Shown here one piece after another: positions 17,785 through 26,829 of a stretch of 64,000 nt of DNA. Position 1 is the first letter of the stretch. Each line of letters starts with the position of its first letter. The stretch is from JBQLZO01 sp052168315 (GTDB lineage: Bacteria; Planctomycetota; Phycisphaerae; Phycisphaerales; UBA1924). The stretch covers positions 142,220-206,219 of the forward strand of contig JBQLZO010000043.1 of NCBI GenBank assembly GCA_052168315.1, read 5' to 3'. The notes below the pieces were generated by a model that did no database searches, was not told the DNA's origin, and saw only the letters and a program-made list of their open reading frames with translations. The translations under genes were made by a program, and so were the position numbers.

Positions 17785-18870
17785 ATGCTCAGCCCGACGG
17801 AAGCCGAGTCCATCGCCGCCATCGCCCTCATGGCCGCCCTCGCCGACGGACGCACGGGCTCGGAAGAACGGGAGCAGCTCCGCTCGCTCTTCGATGCGCT
17901 GGGCGCGGAGCACGACCTGCCCGCCCTCCCCGCGCTGTATCAGAAGGTCCTGCTCAAGCAGGTCGGGCTCGGCGAGGCGGCCGCGGCGCTGACCAGCGAC
18001 GAGTCCCGCCGGATGGCCTTCGAGATGGGCGTGTGCATCGCCGATGCCGATGGCAAGGCCACCCCCGCCGAGCAGGCGTTCCTCGATCAGCTCGAGAACG
18101 CCCTGGGCATCCACCACGCCGAGGCCGTCTCGTTCGAGCGGCAGGCCGATGCCCTCGCAGAGGCGCCCATCGACGCCCCATCCGGCGCCGATGCCCGCGA
18201 CGCCACCCTCGACCCCGACGCCCTGCTCGGCCCGATCCCGCTCGAACTGGAACCTCAACCCCGCGCCGCGTCCTCAGCGCCCGCCGCTCCCGCTCCCATC
18301 ACCCAACCGGCGGACCGCGCCCGCCGCCTCGGCGTCGACGATGCGCTCACGCGCGAGATCGACGCGTCCATCATGAAGTACTCGATCCTCAATGGCGCGC
18401 TCGAACTGCTCCCCCAGAACCTCGCCACCATGGCCATCCTGCCGCTCCAGACGCGCATGGTCTACACCATCGGGAAGCGCTACGGCTACACCCTCGGCCC
18501 GGGGCACATCAAGGAATTCATCGCCACCCTCGGCATGGGCGCCACCTCACAGATGCTCGAAAACTTCGCCCGCAAGGCCCTCGGCAAGCTCGCCAAGAAG
18601 GCGCTCGGCAAGACCGCCGGCGGGCTCGTCAAGGCCGCCACAGGGCCCATGATGACCTTCGCGGCCACCTACGCCATCGGGCAGGTCGCCAACGCCTATT
18701 ACAGCAAGGGACGCCAGATCTCCACCGCCGATCTCCGTGGCCTGTTCCAGAACAACCTCGCCCGAGGCAAGGCGCTGTTCGAGCAGAACCGCGCCCAAGT
18801 CGATTCCAGCGCCCGCTCGCTCGATCCCGCGAAGGTCCTCGATCTCGTGCGCGGCAAGGCCACGCTCTGA
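17785..18870 (+). CDS. TerB-like and DUF697 two-domain protein
   Basis: A 361-residue protein. Residues 1-115 form a helical, acidic TerB-like domain with DGRTGSEEREQL and DADGKATPAEQAF, two metal-binding-style DxDG turns. A Pro/Ala-rich linker runs to about residue 185. Residues 190-310 match DUF697: LPQNLATMAILPLQTRMVYTI, then GASSQML-like GATSQMLENF and a glycine/lysine-rich hydrophobic hairpin. DUF697 proteins are membrane-associated and often linked to GTPases or stress; no function is established. GGAGAA precedes the ATG. The LolC-type permease follows 21 bases later. Confidence 0.82.
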   Translation: MLSPTEAESIAAIALMAALADGRTGSEEREQLRSLFDALGAEHDLPALPALYQKVLLKQVGLGEAAAALTSDESRRMAFEMGVCIADADGKATPAEQAFLDQLENALGIHHAEAVSFERQADALAEAPIDAPSGADARDATLDPDALLGPIPLELEPQPRAASSAPAAPAPITQPADRARRLGVDDALTREIDASIMKYSILNGALELLPQNLATMAILPLQTRMVYTIGKRYGYTLGPGHIKEFIATLGMGATSQMLENFARKALGKLAKKALGKTAGGLVKAATGPMMTFAATYAIGQVANAYYSKGRQISTADLRGLFQNNLARGKALFEQNRAQVDSSARSLDPAKVLDLVRGKATL

Positions 18871-18891
18871 TCTGGGTACCATCACCGCTCC

Positions 18892-20490
18892 ATGTTCCAG
18901 GCACTGCTCACAAGACGATACCTGTTCTCGAAGGTCATGCCGCTGCTGGCGTCCGTCGCCGTGACGCTCTGCACCGCCATGGTCCTGATCGTCTGGTCCG
19001 TCATGGGCGGGTTCCTCAACATGCTCCTCGCCTCCGGGCGCTCCATGATCGGCGATGTGTCGATCAGCTACCCCGCCGAGCTCGGCGGGATCCCAAACTA
19101 CGAGCGCGTCATCGAACGGCTGCTCGAACAGCCCGAGGTCGCCGCCGCGACCCCCACTCTGGAGACCTACGCCCTGCTTGGATTGCCCGACGGCGACAAG
19201 CGATTCGTCGTGCTCATCGGCGTCCAGCCCGAGGGATACGACGCGGTCACCGGGTACTACGAACGCCTGTACTGGATTCCGCTCGAGGGCGAGCAGCTCG
19301 AAGAAGCCCGCCGCATCGAACAGCGCCTCCGCGAACTCGACCCATCCGCCGATGCCGATGAGCGAGCCGCCCTACGGGAACAGCTCGACCGCCGCATCGA
19401 ACTCGAGCCGGAATCACCGCTCCCCGCCTACGCCCGGACGATGCGCCGCCCCGCGCCGAGCGCCGATCCGGGCGATCCGAGCGCCGCCGAACGCCCGGCC
19501 CTCGTGCCCGGCGTCATGGTCTCGCAGTACAACCAGCGCACCAAGGGGGGGCATCTCAATCCCCTCGGCTTCTTCCTTCCGAACCGCGAGGTCTCGCTCA
19601 CCGTGCTCGCGTTCAGCCAGCGCGGCGTGGCCATCGACGCTGTGACGCGCGAGTTCCCCGTCGCCAATGAGTTCGAGTCCGGTCTCTACGATGCCGACTC
19701 ACGCTGGGTGCTCATGCCCCTCGAAGAGATGCAACGGATGCTCAAGCTCGATGAGGCGCAGCGCATCCGCGCCGGCGGCGTCCCCGCCGTCGCCATCGAC
19801 CCGCAGACCGGTGAGGAACGCCTCGTCTACCCGGAGGTCATCGATCGCGAGCCCGCCCGCGTCTCGCACATCCTCATCCGCGCCGCCGAGGGCATCACCC
19901 CACAGCAGCTCGAGGCCGTCGCCACCCGCGTCTACAACGAACTCATCGACACCGAAGACCTCTCCCTGCCGTTTCTCCCGGACAACCTGATCTACACATG
20001 GGAAGAAAAACCCGGTCTCGCCGGCTTCATCGCGGCCGTGAAGAAGGAGACCGTCCTCGTGCTCTTCCTCTTCGGCGTGATCTCGCTCGTGGCCGTGTTC
20101 CTCGTCTTCGCCATCTTCTGGGCCATGGTCTCGGAGAAGACCAAGGACATCGGCGTCCTCCGCGCCATCGGCGCTTCCACGCCGGGTGTCGCCTGGCTGT
20201 TCCTGCGGTACGGCATGGCCATCGGCATCGTCGGCGCGCTCGCCGGGCTGGGCATCGCGCTGCTCGTCGTGACCAACATCAACGCCATCCACGCGTGGAT
20301 GGGCACCGCCCTCGGCATCGAGATCTGGAACCCCGAGACCTACTACTTCTCCACCATCCCCTCAGACCTCGAGGTGCGCAAGGCCATCATCGTCGTCGCC
20401 GCCGCCATCATCTCATCGCTGCTCGGCGCGCTCGTCCCGGCGCTCCGCGCGGCGTTCATGGACCCCGTCAAGGCACTCCGTTTCGAATGA
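18892..20490 (+). CDS. LolC/LolE/MacB-type ABC transporter permease
   Basis: A 532-residue inner-membrane protein with one N-terminal helix (about residues 17-42), a periplasmic domain of about 330 residues and three C-terminal helices. The latter include the FtsX-like coupling segment EKTKDIGVLRAIGAS. This is the type VII ABC layout that extracts lipoproteins or drives periplasmic machines. The periplasmic part contains a charged insert (about residues 130-200) with many Glu/Arg, longer than in LolC. The stop overlaps the start of the ATPase gene (ATGA), so subunit production is coupled. Only one permease gene is here, implying a homodimer or a second one elsewhere. Confidence 0.9.
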   Translation: MFQALLTRRYLFSKVMPLLASVAVTLCTAMVLIVWSVMGGFLNMLLASGRSMIGDVSISYPAELGGIPNYERVIERLLEQPEVAAATPTLETYALLGLPDGDKRFVVLIGVQPEGYDAVTGYYERLYWIPLEGEQLEEARRIEQRLRELDPSADADERAALREQLDRRIELEPESPLPAYARTMRRPAPSADPGDPSAAERPALVPGVMVSQYNQRTKGGHLNPLGFFLPNREVSLTVLAFSQRGVAIDAVTREFPVANEFESGLYDADSRWVLMPLEEMQRMLKLDEAQRIRAGGVPAVAIDPQTGEERLVYPEVIDREPARVSHILIRAAEGITPQQLEAVATRVYNELIDTEDLSLPFLPDNLIYTWEEKPGLAGFIAAVKKETVLVLFLFGVISLVAVFLVFAIFWAMVSEKTKDIGVLRAIGASTPGVAWLFLRYGMAIGIVGALAGLGIALLVVTNINAIHAWMGTALGIEIWNPETYYFSTIPSDLEVRKAIIVVAAAIISSLLGALVPALRAAFMDPVKALRFE

Positions 20491-21278
20491 GCCAGTCCAC
20501 CCGACCAACACCGAGCCAGCCGGAGCCCGCCGGGTCCTCCGCTCCCGACCACCCGGGCGCTGTGGTCATCGCCGCCAACGCGGTCCACAAGACCTACCGC
20601 CTCGGGCGCGTCCGCGTCCCCGTGCTGCGGGGCGTCGATTTCCAGGTCCGCCAGGGCGAGTGCGTCGCCGTGCTCGGCGCCTCCGGATCGGGCAAGTCCA
20701 CCCTCCTGCACCTGCTCGGCGGGCTCGATCGCCCCGACCGGAGCGGATCGTCCGCCGGCGGTGAGATCACCTTCGAGGGCCGCTCGCTCGCACGCTACTC
20801 CTCCTCCGAGCTCGACCGCTACCGGCGCACCGCAGTGGGCTTCGTCTTCCAGTTCTACCACCTGCTCCCCGAACTCACGGTCATGCAGAATGTGCTCATC
20901 GGCGCGATGGTCGGCTCCGGTCGCGTCGCGTGGCTCGCCCGTCGAGCCGATGCCGAGGCCCACGCCCGCACGCTCCTCGACCGGTTCGGGCTCGCCCACC
21001 GGCTCCGGCACCGCCCCGTCGAGCTCTCCGGCGGCGAGCGCCAGCGCGTCGCCATCGCCCGCGCCCTGATCAACAAGCCCCGCCTGCTCCTGGCCGATGA
21101 GCCCACCGGAAACCTCGACCAGGGCACGGGCGCGTCGATCCTCGACGCCATGATGGACCTCCGGGCGACCATCGGGCAGACCATGGTCATCGTCACCCAC
21201 GACCAGGCCACCGCCGCCCGCGCCGACCGCATCGTCCGGCTCGTCGATGGACAGGTGCAGCACCCATCGCCGGGCTGA
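20487..21278 (+). CDS. LolD/MacB-type ABC transporter ATPase
   Basis: A 263-residue cytosolic ATPase for the permease just upstream. Walker A is GASGSGKST (about residues 68-76), the Q-loop is GFVFQFYHLLPELT, the signature is LSGGERQRVAIARAL, Walker B is LLLADEPTGNLD, and the switch His lies in IVTHD. The FQFYHLLPELT block is typical of LolD. An N-terminal 28-residue Pro/Ser-rich lead is unusual. Start and permease stop share four bases. Confidence 0.93.
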   Translation: MSQSTRPTPSQPEPAGSSAPDHPGAVVIAANAVHKTYRLGRVRVPVLRGVDFQVRQGECVAVLGASGSGKSTLLHLLGGLDRPDRSGSSAGGEITFEGRSLARYSSSELDRYRRTAVGFVFQFYHLLPELTVMQNVLIGAMVGSGRVAWLARRADAEAHARTLLDRFGLAHRLRHRPVELSGGERQRVAIARALINKPRLLLADEPTGNLDQGTGASILDAMMDLRATIGQTMVIVTHDQATAARADRIVRLVDGQVQHPSPG

Positions 21279-21330
21279 CCGCTCCCCCGACCGAGCCGAC
21301 GCGACTCCGCCCCGTTCCTACCCTCTGCCA

Positions 21331-22872
21331 ATGACGGACCTGTTCGCCAAGAGGCGTGAGGATGCTCTGCGGGGCGTGGAGCCGCTCGCCGTCCGCATGC
21401 GCCCCCGCACGCTCGATGAGTTCATCGGCCAGCGCCACATCCTCGGCGATCCCTCCAATTCCGACGGATCCAACCAACCACTCCTCCGCCGCATGCTCAG
21501 CGCACGCAGGCTGACCTCAATCCTCCTCCATGGCCCGCCCGGCACCGGCAAAACCACCCTCGCCCGCGTCATCGCGAACCACATCGACGCCGCGTTCATC
21601 CCCGAGAACGCCGCCCAGGCCGGCGTCGCCCGCATCCGAGAGGCCATCGCGGACGCCCGCCGCCGGCTCGAAGACAACGGGCGACGCACCATCCTCTTCC
21701 TTGATGAGATCCACCGATTCTCCAAGGCCCAGCAGGATGTCCTGCTCGAAGATGTCGAGCGCGGCATCCTCATCCTCATCGGCGCCACCACCGAGAACCC
21801 GCTCTTCGCCGTCAACTCAGCCCTCGTCTCAAGATCCACCCTGTTCCGCCTTGAACCGCTCACCCCCGACGACATCCGCGCTGTCCTCCGCGCCGCCCTG
21901 ACCGACCCGGAACGAGGGCTCGGCACGCTCAAAGTCACCCTCCACGACGACGCCCTCGACCACTGGGCCGCCATGGCCGATGGGGATGCCCGCCGGGCCC
22001 TCAACGCCCTCGAGACCGCCGTGCTCTCCTCCCGAATCACACCGTCTCAGCGCACCCCCGGAGACGCCCCCGATGTTCCTGATCGACCTCCTGATGGACC
22101 TCTGGACGGGCCTGGGGCTGATGGAGTGGGCCAAGGACCGCAAGCAGCGCAAGGCCGAGCGGAAGCAGCGCCGGGCCGCGAGCAAGGCCGCCCGCCGGGC
22201 CAGCCCGCCCCCGCCATCGTGATCGACCTGGCCATCGCCCAGGAGTCCATCCAGCGCAAGGCCATCGTCTACGACCGCGATGGCGACCAGCACTACGACC
22301 ACGCCTCGGCCATCATCAAATCCATCCGAGGCTCAGACCCCGACGCCGCCCTCTACTGGCTCGCCGTCATGATCGAAGCAGGCGAGGACCCGCGCTTCAT
22401 CGCCCGCCGGCTCGCCATCCTCGCCTCCGAAGACATCGGGAACGCCGACCCCCGCGCGATCCTCATCGCGGATGCCACCTGGTCACTCGTCGAACGCATC
22501 GGCATGCCCGAAGCCCGCATCACCCTCGCCCAGTGCGCCACGTACCTCGCGCTGGCCCCCAAATCCAATGCCTCCTACATCGCCCTCGACGCCGCCCTCG
22601 CCGATGTCCGCAACAACACCACGGCCCCAGTCCCCCTCCACATCCGCGACAAAACCAAACCCCGCTCCGAAGGCTCCCCCGACGAAGGCAAGGGCTACCA
22701 ATACTCCCACAACGCCCCCACCCAAACCTCCCTCGGCGGCATCACGGGGCAGGACTACCTGACCGTCGATAAGCGCTACTACGAACCGGGCAACAAAGGC
22801 TTCGACAAGATCCTCGCCGATCGCCTGGCGGAAGTGCGCGAGGCACGGGAGCGGGCGCGAGGCGGACAATGA
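21331..22872 (+). CDS. rarA: Replication-associated recombination protein A (RarA/MgsA AAA+ ATPase) with internal insertion
   Basis: A 513-residue clamp-loader-like ATPase acting at stalled forks. It has Walker A GPPGTGKTTLARV (about residues 71-83), Walker B ILFLDEIHRFSKAQQD, sensor 1 GATTENP, and the tetramerisation block SIRGSDPDAALYWLAVMI. Residues about 237-298 are a Pro/Gly/Ala-rich stretch absent from typical RarA, placed between ALNALETAVLSS and VIDLAIAQESIQRKA. In this stretch the rarA frame loses its usual G/C third positions, while another frame gains them (see nested ORF 22073-22222). The reading frame is nevertheless continuous. No ribosome site is evident before the ATG. Confidence 0.92.
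   Translation: MTDLFAKRREDALRGVEPLAVRMRPRTLDEFIGQRHILGDPSNSDGSNQPLLRRMLSARRLTSILLHGPPGTGKTTLARVIANHIDAAFIPENAAQAGVARIREAIADARRRLEDNGRRTILFLDEIHRFSKAQQDVLLEDVERGILILIGATTENPLFAVNSALVSRSTLFRLEPLTPDDIRAVLRAALTDPERGLGTLKVTLHDDALDHWAAMADGDARRALNALETAVLSSRITPSQRTPGDAPDVPDRPPDGPLDGPGADGVGQGPQAAQGRAEAAPGREQGRPPGQPAPAIVIDLAIAQESIQRKAIVYDRDGDQHYDHASAIIKSIRGSDPDAALYWLAVMIEAGEDPRFIARRLAILASEDIGNADPRAILIADATWSLVERIGMPEARITLAQCATYLALAPKSNASYIALDAALADVRNNTTAPVPLHIRDKTKPRSEGSPDEGKGYQYSHNAPTQTSLGGITGQDYLTVDKRYYEPGNKGFDKILADRLAEVREARERARGGQ
22073..22222 (+). CDS. Possible small basic protein nested in rarA in another frame
   Basis: A 49-residue ORF starting ATG at 22073 with GGAG about ten bases upstream and ending TGA at 22220. 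The first 20 residues are hydrophobic with tryptophans (MFLIDLLMDLWTGLGLMEW); the rest is strongly basic (KDRKQRKAERKQRR, then AASKAARRAS). By my count 48 of its 49 codons end in G or C, as in genuine genes here. The overlapping rarA frame reads GAT-GTT-CCT-GAT-CGA type codons over the same bases. I do not recognise the protein. It may be a dual-coded peptide, or a former gene now absorbed as a linker. Confidence 0.4.
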   Translation: MFLIDLLMDLWTGLGLMEWAKDRKQRKAERKQRRAASKAARRASPPPPS

Positions 22873-22906
22873 CCGATCTCACCTTTCGCTTTCGTACGGT
22901 GCATTC

Positions 22907-23470
22907 ATGATCTCGCATCGCACCAAGTCCGCAATCGTCTGGTCCGCCTCCCTCCTCATCGCGGGCGGCGCGTTCATCTACTTGTACGGCTCATTCGTGT
23001 CCGCCACGCCAGCGCACATGGTTCCAAGCGCGCGCCTCTGGATCATCATCCCGAGCCTCATCATCTCCGCGCTCATCGGCTGGTTCGTCGGCATCCTGCT
23101 CACCGGCCTCGGCTCGGTGTTCATCCCACGATCGCGCCCGAACGCCCCGGCCCTGATCAAGATCGATGCCGGCGACTCCCAACGCGAGACCGCAGGCGAT
23201 GGCCCCGCCAGCCCCGCTGGCCCCACCCCACACCAATACACCCTCGCCCGGTGCCCCAACTGCGGGTACGAGCGGGCCGGGCTCGCCGCCGACGCCCCGT
23301 GCCCCGAATGCGCCGAGCCCGCCCCGCGCATCCACACCCTCCCCGGCCCAGGCAACGCCAAGGCCCTCCACGCCATCTGCCCCCGGTGCGGACGAGCCCA
23401 ACGCCGGGGTGCGAAGACCTGCCCCGCCTGCCACCTCAAACTCCGCCAGAAGCGCAGCGCCCGCCCATAG
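22907..23470 (+). CDS. Two-helix membrane protein with two zinc ribbons
   Basis: A 187-residue protein. Two transmembrane helices (about residues 8-30 and 44-70) are followed by a linker. Two CxxC zinc ribbons come next: CPNCGYERAGLAADAPCPEC (about 117-136) and CPRCGRAQRRGAKTCPACH (about 155-173). The C-terminus is basic. This layout occurs in many uncharacterised planctomycete proteins and suggests a membrane-tethered zinc domain facing the cytoplasm, but no function can be assigned. It is convergent with the repair operon, leaving only 12 bases between stops. Confidence 0.78.
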   Translation: MISHRTKSAIVWSASLLIAGGAFIYLYGSFVSATPAHMVPSARLWIIIPSLIISALIGWFVGILLTGLGSVFIPRSRPNAPALIKIDAGDSQRETAGDGPASPAGPTPHQYTLARCPNCGYERAGLAADAPCPECAEPAPRIHTLPGPGNAKALHAICPRCGRAQRRGAKTCPACHLKLRQKRSARP

Positions 23471-23482
23471 CCCGCGACTCGG

Positions 23483-24295
23483 CTACCCGCCAACCACCCC
23501 CCGCGGCACCTCCACCACCTCACCATCCACCACCGCCCACGCCCGCCCGAATCGCGACATTCCCACGGCCTTCCCACCGGTGAAACTCCCGAACGCTGGC
23601 AGCGTCAGCACCACACCATCCCGCTCACCGCATCGCCCCGCTGAGCCAGCCTCGCGCACCGCGCCAGCCGGCTCGCACACAAACGCCGGGAACCGCCCCC
23701 GCGCGCCCCGCCGATCGCCGACCACCACCGCCGGATGCACATGCCCCGCCAGCGCGATCGGTCCACCGGCCCCATCCTTCACCGCCCCCGCCGCGAACGC
23801 CGGATCGTGGCACAGCACAAAGCCGCCCAGCCCGAACCCCTCATCCACGCACCGCACATCCCACTCCCTCGGCGGATCGCCCGCCCGCACATCGTGGTTC
23901 CCCCGCACCAGCACCACCTCCAAATCTCCATGCCGCGCCCGCCATGCGCCGATCGCCCCCATCGTGTCGTCCTGCCGCCCCTCCCGCGCGTGCAGCAGAT
24001 CGCCCAGCACCACCAGCCGACGCGCCCCCGTCCGCTCCAGCAGCCCGCTCAGCCGGTCCAGGTCCCGGGCCGTGGTCCCGCTCGGCACCGGCACGCCCGC
24101 CGCCCGGAAGCTCGCGGCCTTCCCAAAGTGCGTGTCCGCCACGAACACCGTCGCCAGATCCCCCTCCCGCCAGCACACCGCGCGCTCCCCATGCAACTCG
24201 ACCTCCACACCGCCCACCCGCGCGCGCACGAATCCGCACGTCGCCCGCACGCCGCGCGCCGCCGAACCACCAAACTCCGCGGGCTCACCGATCAC
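23483..24295 (-). CDS. pdeM: Ligase-associated metallophosphoesterase (PdeM)
   Basis: A 270-residue calcineurin-like phosphoesterase, the last gene of the four-gene ligase-associated DNA damage response operon. Metal motifs appear in order: VADTHFGK, GDLLHAREGR, RGNHD and GHVHP. Family members are predicted DNA phosphodiesterases. The start is set by a GTG at 24295 whose GTGA overlaps the helicase stop; the longer frame upstream lies entirely within the helicase gene. The N-terminal segment GFVRARVGGVEVELHGERA is the usual beta-strand lead of this family. Confidence 0.9.
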   Translation of the reverse strand: MIGEPAEFGGSAARGVRATCGFVRARVGGVEVELHGERAVCWREGDLATVFVADTHFGKAASFRAAGVPVPSGTTARDLDRLSGLLERTGARRLVVLGDLLHAREGRQDDTMGAIGAWRARHGDLEVVLVRGNHDVRAGDPPREWDVRCVDEGFGLGGFVLCHDPAFAAGAVKDGAGGPIALAGHVHPAVVVGDRRGARGRFPAFVCEPAGAVREAGSAGRCGERDGVVLTLPAFGSFTGGKAVGMSRFGRAWAVVDGEVVEVPRGVVGG

Positions 24296-26829
24296 GCCAG
24301 CCCATCCTCCTGCGCCGCACCCTCGAGCGCCATCGCCATCTTCTCGATCCGGCTCGCCCAGCTCTCGCTCGAAACATGCTGCGTCCGCAGCCGCTCGGCC
24401 CACAGCGGGAACGCCAGCGGCGTCAGCCGATCGCTCCGCACACGCACCAGCCGCATCGTACCGATCCGCTCCAGCGCCGACCGCAGCCGCTCCAGCTCGA
24501 GCTGTTCCGCCAGCACCTCCCGCCGCGCCTGGTCCAGCAGCAGGTTGTCCGGCTCGAAGTCCAGGAACACATCAAAGAACAGCTCCGAGGATGCCTGCAG
24601 GTGCCGGTTCGACCGCCGCTCCCCCGGGAATCCCTGCGTGATCAGCCCCGCGATCCGAGCGATGTCCCGGAACCGGCGGCGCGCCAGCTCGTTCGAGTTC
24701 AGCGCCACCAGCAGGTCGTCCACCAGCCCCTCCACCCGCATCGCCTCCCGCCACTCATCGTCGTCCAGTTCCATCGGCCCGGCGGTCATGATCTCGAGCC
24801 CGTAGTCGTTCACCGTCACGCTCATCGAGCGCTCCGCCCCCGCCGCAAGCCGATGCGCGATCACCGCGCCCAGCCCCTCGTGCACCAGCCGACCCTCGAA
24901 CGGGAACAGGAAGGTGTGCCACCCATCGCGCGTGCCGGTCTCCTCCATCAGCAGCTCATCCGGCCCCGGAACCACCGACCAATCACCCTGCACCTCGAAC
25001 ATCGCCCGCGCCCGCTCCATCTCCTCTCCCTCGAACACACCCCGCCGGGCCGCATCGACCCGCTCGCGCACCGCGCGGGCCAGCATCGTGGAGAGCGGCG
25101 TCTTGCTCCCGCCCCACCTCGGCACGATGCCCGACTTCCTGTTCGACCGCTTGACCTGCGCCGTCATCTCCCGGAACCGCACCAGCTCCAGCACCCGCCC
25201 CGCGAACACGAACCGATCGCCCGCCCGCAGATTCGCCACGAACGACTCCTCCACATGCCCCAGCGTCTGCCCGCTCGTGTACGCAACCCGCACCGACGAG
25301 TCCGAGGTGATCGTCCCGATCCGCATCCGGTGCTCGCGACCGACCGCAGACGACCGGGGCAGCCACCGCCCATCTTGTTCGCCCAATCGCTGGAAGTTCG
25401 GATACGCCGCCAGCGCCCGCCCACCCCGCGCCGCGAATTCCAGCGTCCACCGCCACTCCTCATCGCTCAGCTCCCGGAACGCGTTGGTCGAGCGCACCTC
25501 CGCCAGCAGCTCGTGCTCTACGAACCCACCGGCCAGCGCCATCGTGACGATGTGCTGCGAGAGCAGGTCCAGCGGCTTCGTGATCGCGGGGCGCGACTCG
25601 ACATCCCGCACCTCCACGGCATCCCGCGCCGCCGCGAACTCCACCAGCTCGAACGCGTTCGTCGGCACGCACACCACCGCGCTCAGCGCGCCCGGGCGGT
25701 GCCCCGATCGCCCCGCCCGCTGCATCAGCCGCGCGATCCCCTTCGGCGAGCCGATCTGGATCACCTGGTCCACCGGCGAGAAATCAACCCCGAGATCCAG
25801 CGATGATGTGCAGACCACGCACCGGATCGTGCCCGCGCGAAGCCGATCCTCCATCTCTTCCCGCAGCGCCCGATCGATCGACCCGTGGTGCAGGCCCACA
25901 TCACCGATCCAGTCCATCCGCGCCTGGTTGATCGCCCGGAACCACAGCTCCACCTGCGAACGGGTGTTGCAGAACAGCAGCGTGGTGCGGGCCCGCTCGA
26001 TCGCCCCGATTAACTCGGGAAGCAGCCGCAGTCCTAGGTGCCCCGCCCACGGAAACCGCTCGAGGTCCCCCGGCACGATCGTCCTGATCGCAATCGCCTT
26101 CGGATGCTCGCCCTCGATCAGCAGCGGGGGAGCCCCCCCCGTATCCCCCCCCTCAGTCCCATCTCCGCCGCCTCCGACACCCGCCAGCGCACGCAGCGCT
26201 TCATCGAGATTTCCCAGCGTCGCCGAGAGTCCCCAGGTCCGCAACCCGGGGTTCCACGAACGCAGCCGCGCCAGGCACAGCTCCGCCATCACGCCACGCT
26301 TGGACGACATCAGCTCGTGCCACTCATCCACCACGACGCACCGCAGCGTCGCCAGCCGCTCGCGCGACTCCGGATACGACAGCAGCAGCGCCAGGCTCTC
26401 CGGCGTCGTGACCAGCGCCGTCGGAAGCCGCTCCTTCTGCTTCTTCTTCAGCGACTGCGCTGTGTCACCCGTCCGCTGCTCGATCGTCCAGGGCATGCCC
26501 AGCGCGTGGATCGGCTCGCGCAGCGACTCCGCCGTGTCGTTCGCCAGCGCCCGCAGCGGTGTCACCCACAGCACCCGGACCGGCTCCCCATCCTCGCGAC
26601 CACCGACACTCAGCCCCTCCACCGGCTCGAACCCCGGATGCTCATCCAGCCACTCCAACACGGGCCCCAGCCACACCGCCAGCGTCTTGCCCATCCCCGT
26701 CGGCGCGTGCACCAGCCCGCTGCGTCCGCCCGCGTACGCATCCCACGCGGCGCGCTGGAACCCGAACGGCGCCCGCTCCCGTGATGCGAACCACGCCTCC
26801 ACGATGGCCCGCCCGCGCCCCGCGCTCAT
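24292..26829 (-). CDS. Ligase-associated DEXH-box DNA helicase (Lhr family)
   Basis: An 845-residue superfamily 2 helicase. It has Walker A in HAPTGMGKTLAVWLGP (about residues 40-55), the DEXH box VVVDEWHELM, motif III SATLGN, and motif VI QRAGRSGHRPG, followed by the Lhr winged-helix and C-terminal core. It unwinds DNA in the operon with exonuclease, ligase and phosphoesterase. Start and stop overlap the neighbours (ATGA with the ligase, GTGA with pdeM). Two eight-base C runs (26133-26140 and 26145-26152) encode a Gly-rich loop and could be prone to slippage. Confidence 0.93.
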   Translation of the reverse strand: MSAGRGRAIVEAWFASRERAPFGFQRAAWDAYAGGRSGLVHAPTGMGKTLAVWLGPVLEWLDEHPGFEPVEGLSVGGREDGEPVRVLWVTPLRALANDTAESLREPIHALGMPWTIEQRTGDTAQSLKKKQKERLPTALVTTPESLALLLSYPESRERLATLRCVVVDEWHELMSSKRGVMAELCLARLRSWNPGLRTWGLSATLGNLDEALRALAGVGGGGDGTEGGDTGGAPPLLIEGEHPKAIAIRTIVPGDLERFPWAGHLGLRLLPELIGAIERARTTLLFCNTRSQVELWFRAINQARMDWIGDVGLHHGSIDRALREEMEDRLRAGTIRCVVCTSSLDLGVDFSPVDQVIQIGSPKGIARLMQRAGRSGHRPGALSAVVCVPTNAFELVEFAAARDAVEVRDVESRPAITKPLDLLSQHIVTMALAGGFVEHELLAEVRSTNAFRELSDEEWRWTLEFAARGGRALAAYPNFQRLGEQDGRWLPRSSAVGREHRMRIGTITSDSSVRVAYTSGQTLGHVEESFVANLRAGDRFVFAGRVLELVRFREMTAQVKRSNRKSGIVPRWGGSKTPLSTMLARAVRERVDAARRGVFEGEEMERARAMFEVQGDWSVVPGPDELLMEETGTRDGWHTFLFPFEGRLVHEGLGAVIAHRLAAGAERSMSVTVNDYGLEIMTAGPMELDDDEWREAMRVEGLVDDLLVALNSNELARRRFRDIARIAGLITQGFPGERRSNRHLQASSELFFDVFLDFEPDNLLLDQARREVLAEQLELERLRSALERIGTMRLVRVRSDRLTPLAFPLWAERLRTQHVSSESWASRIEKMAMALEGAAQEDGLA

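Noticed and set aside
22080..22229. 10-bp direct repeat TGATCGACCT at 22080-22089 and 22220-22229 as target-site duplication of an insertion in rarA
   Set aside because: The spacing of 140 bases is not a multiple of three, so simple excision would break the rarA frame. Both copies encode an Ile-Asp-Leu-like stretch and may match by chance.
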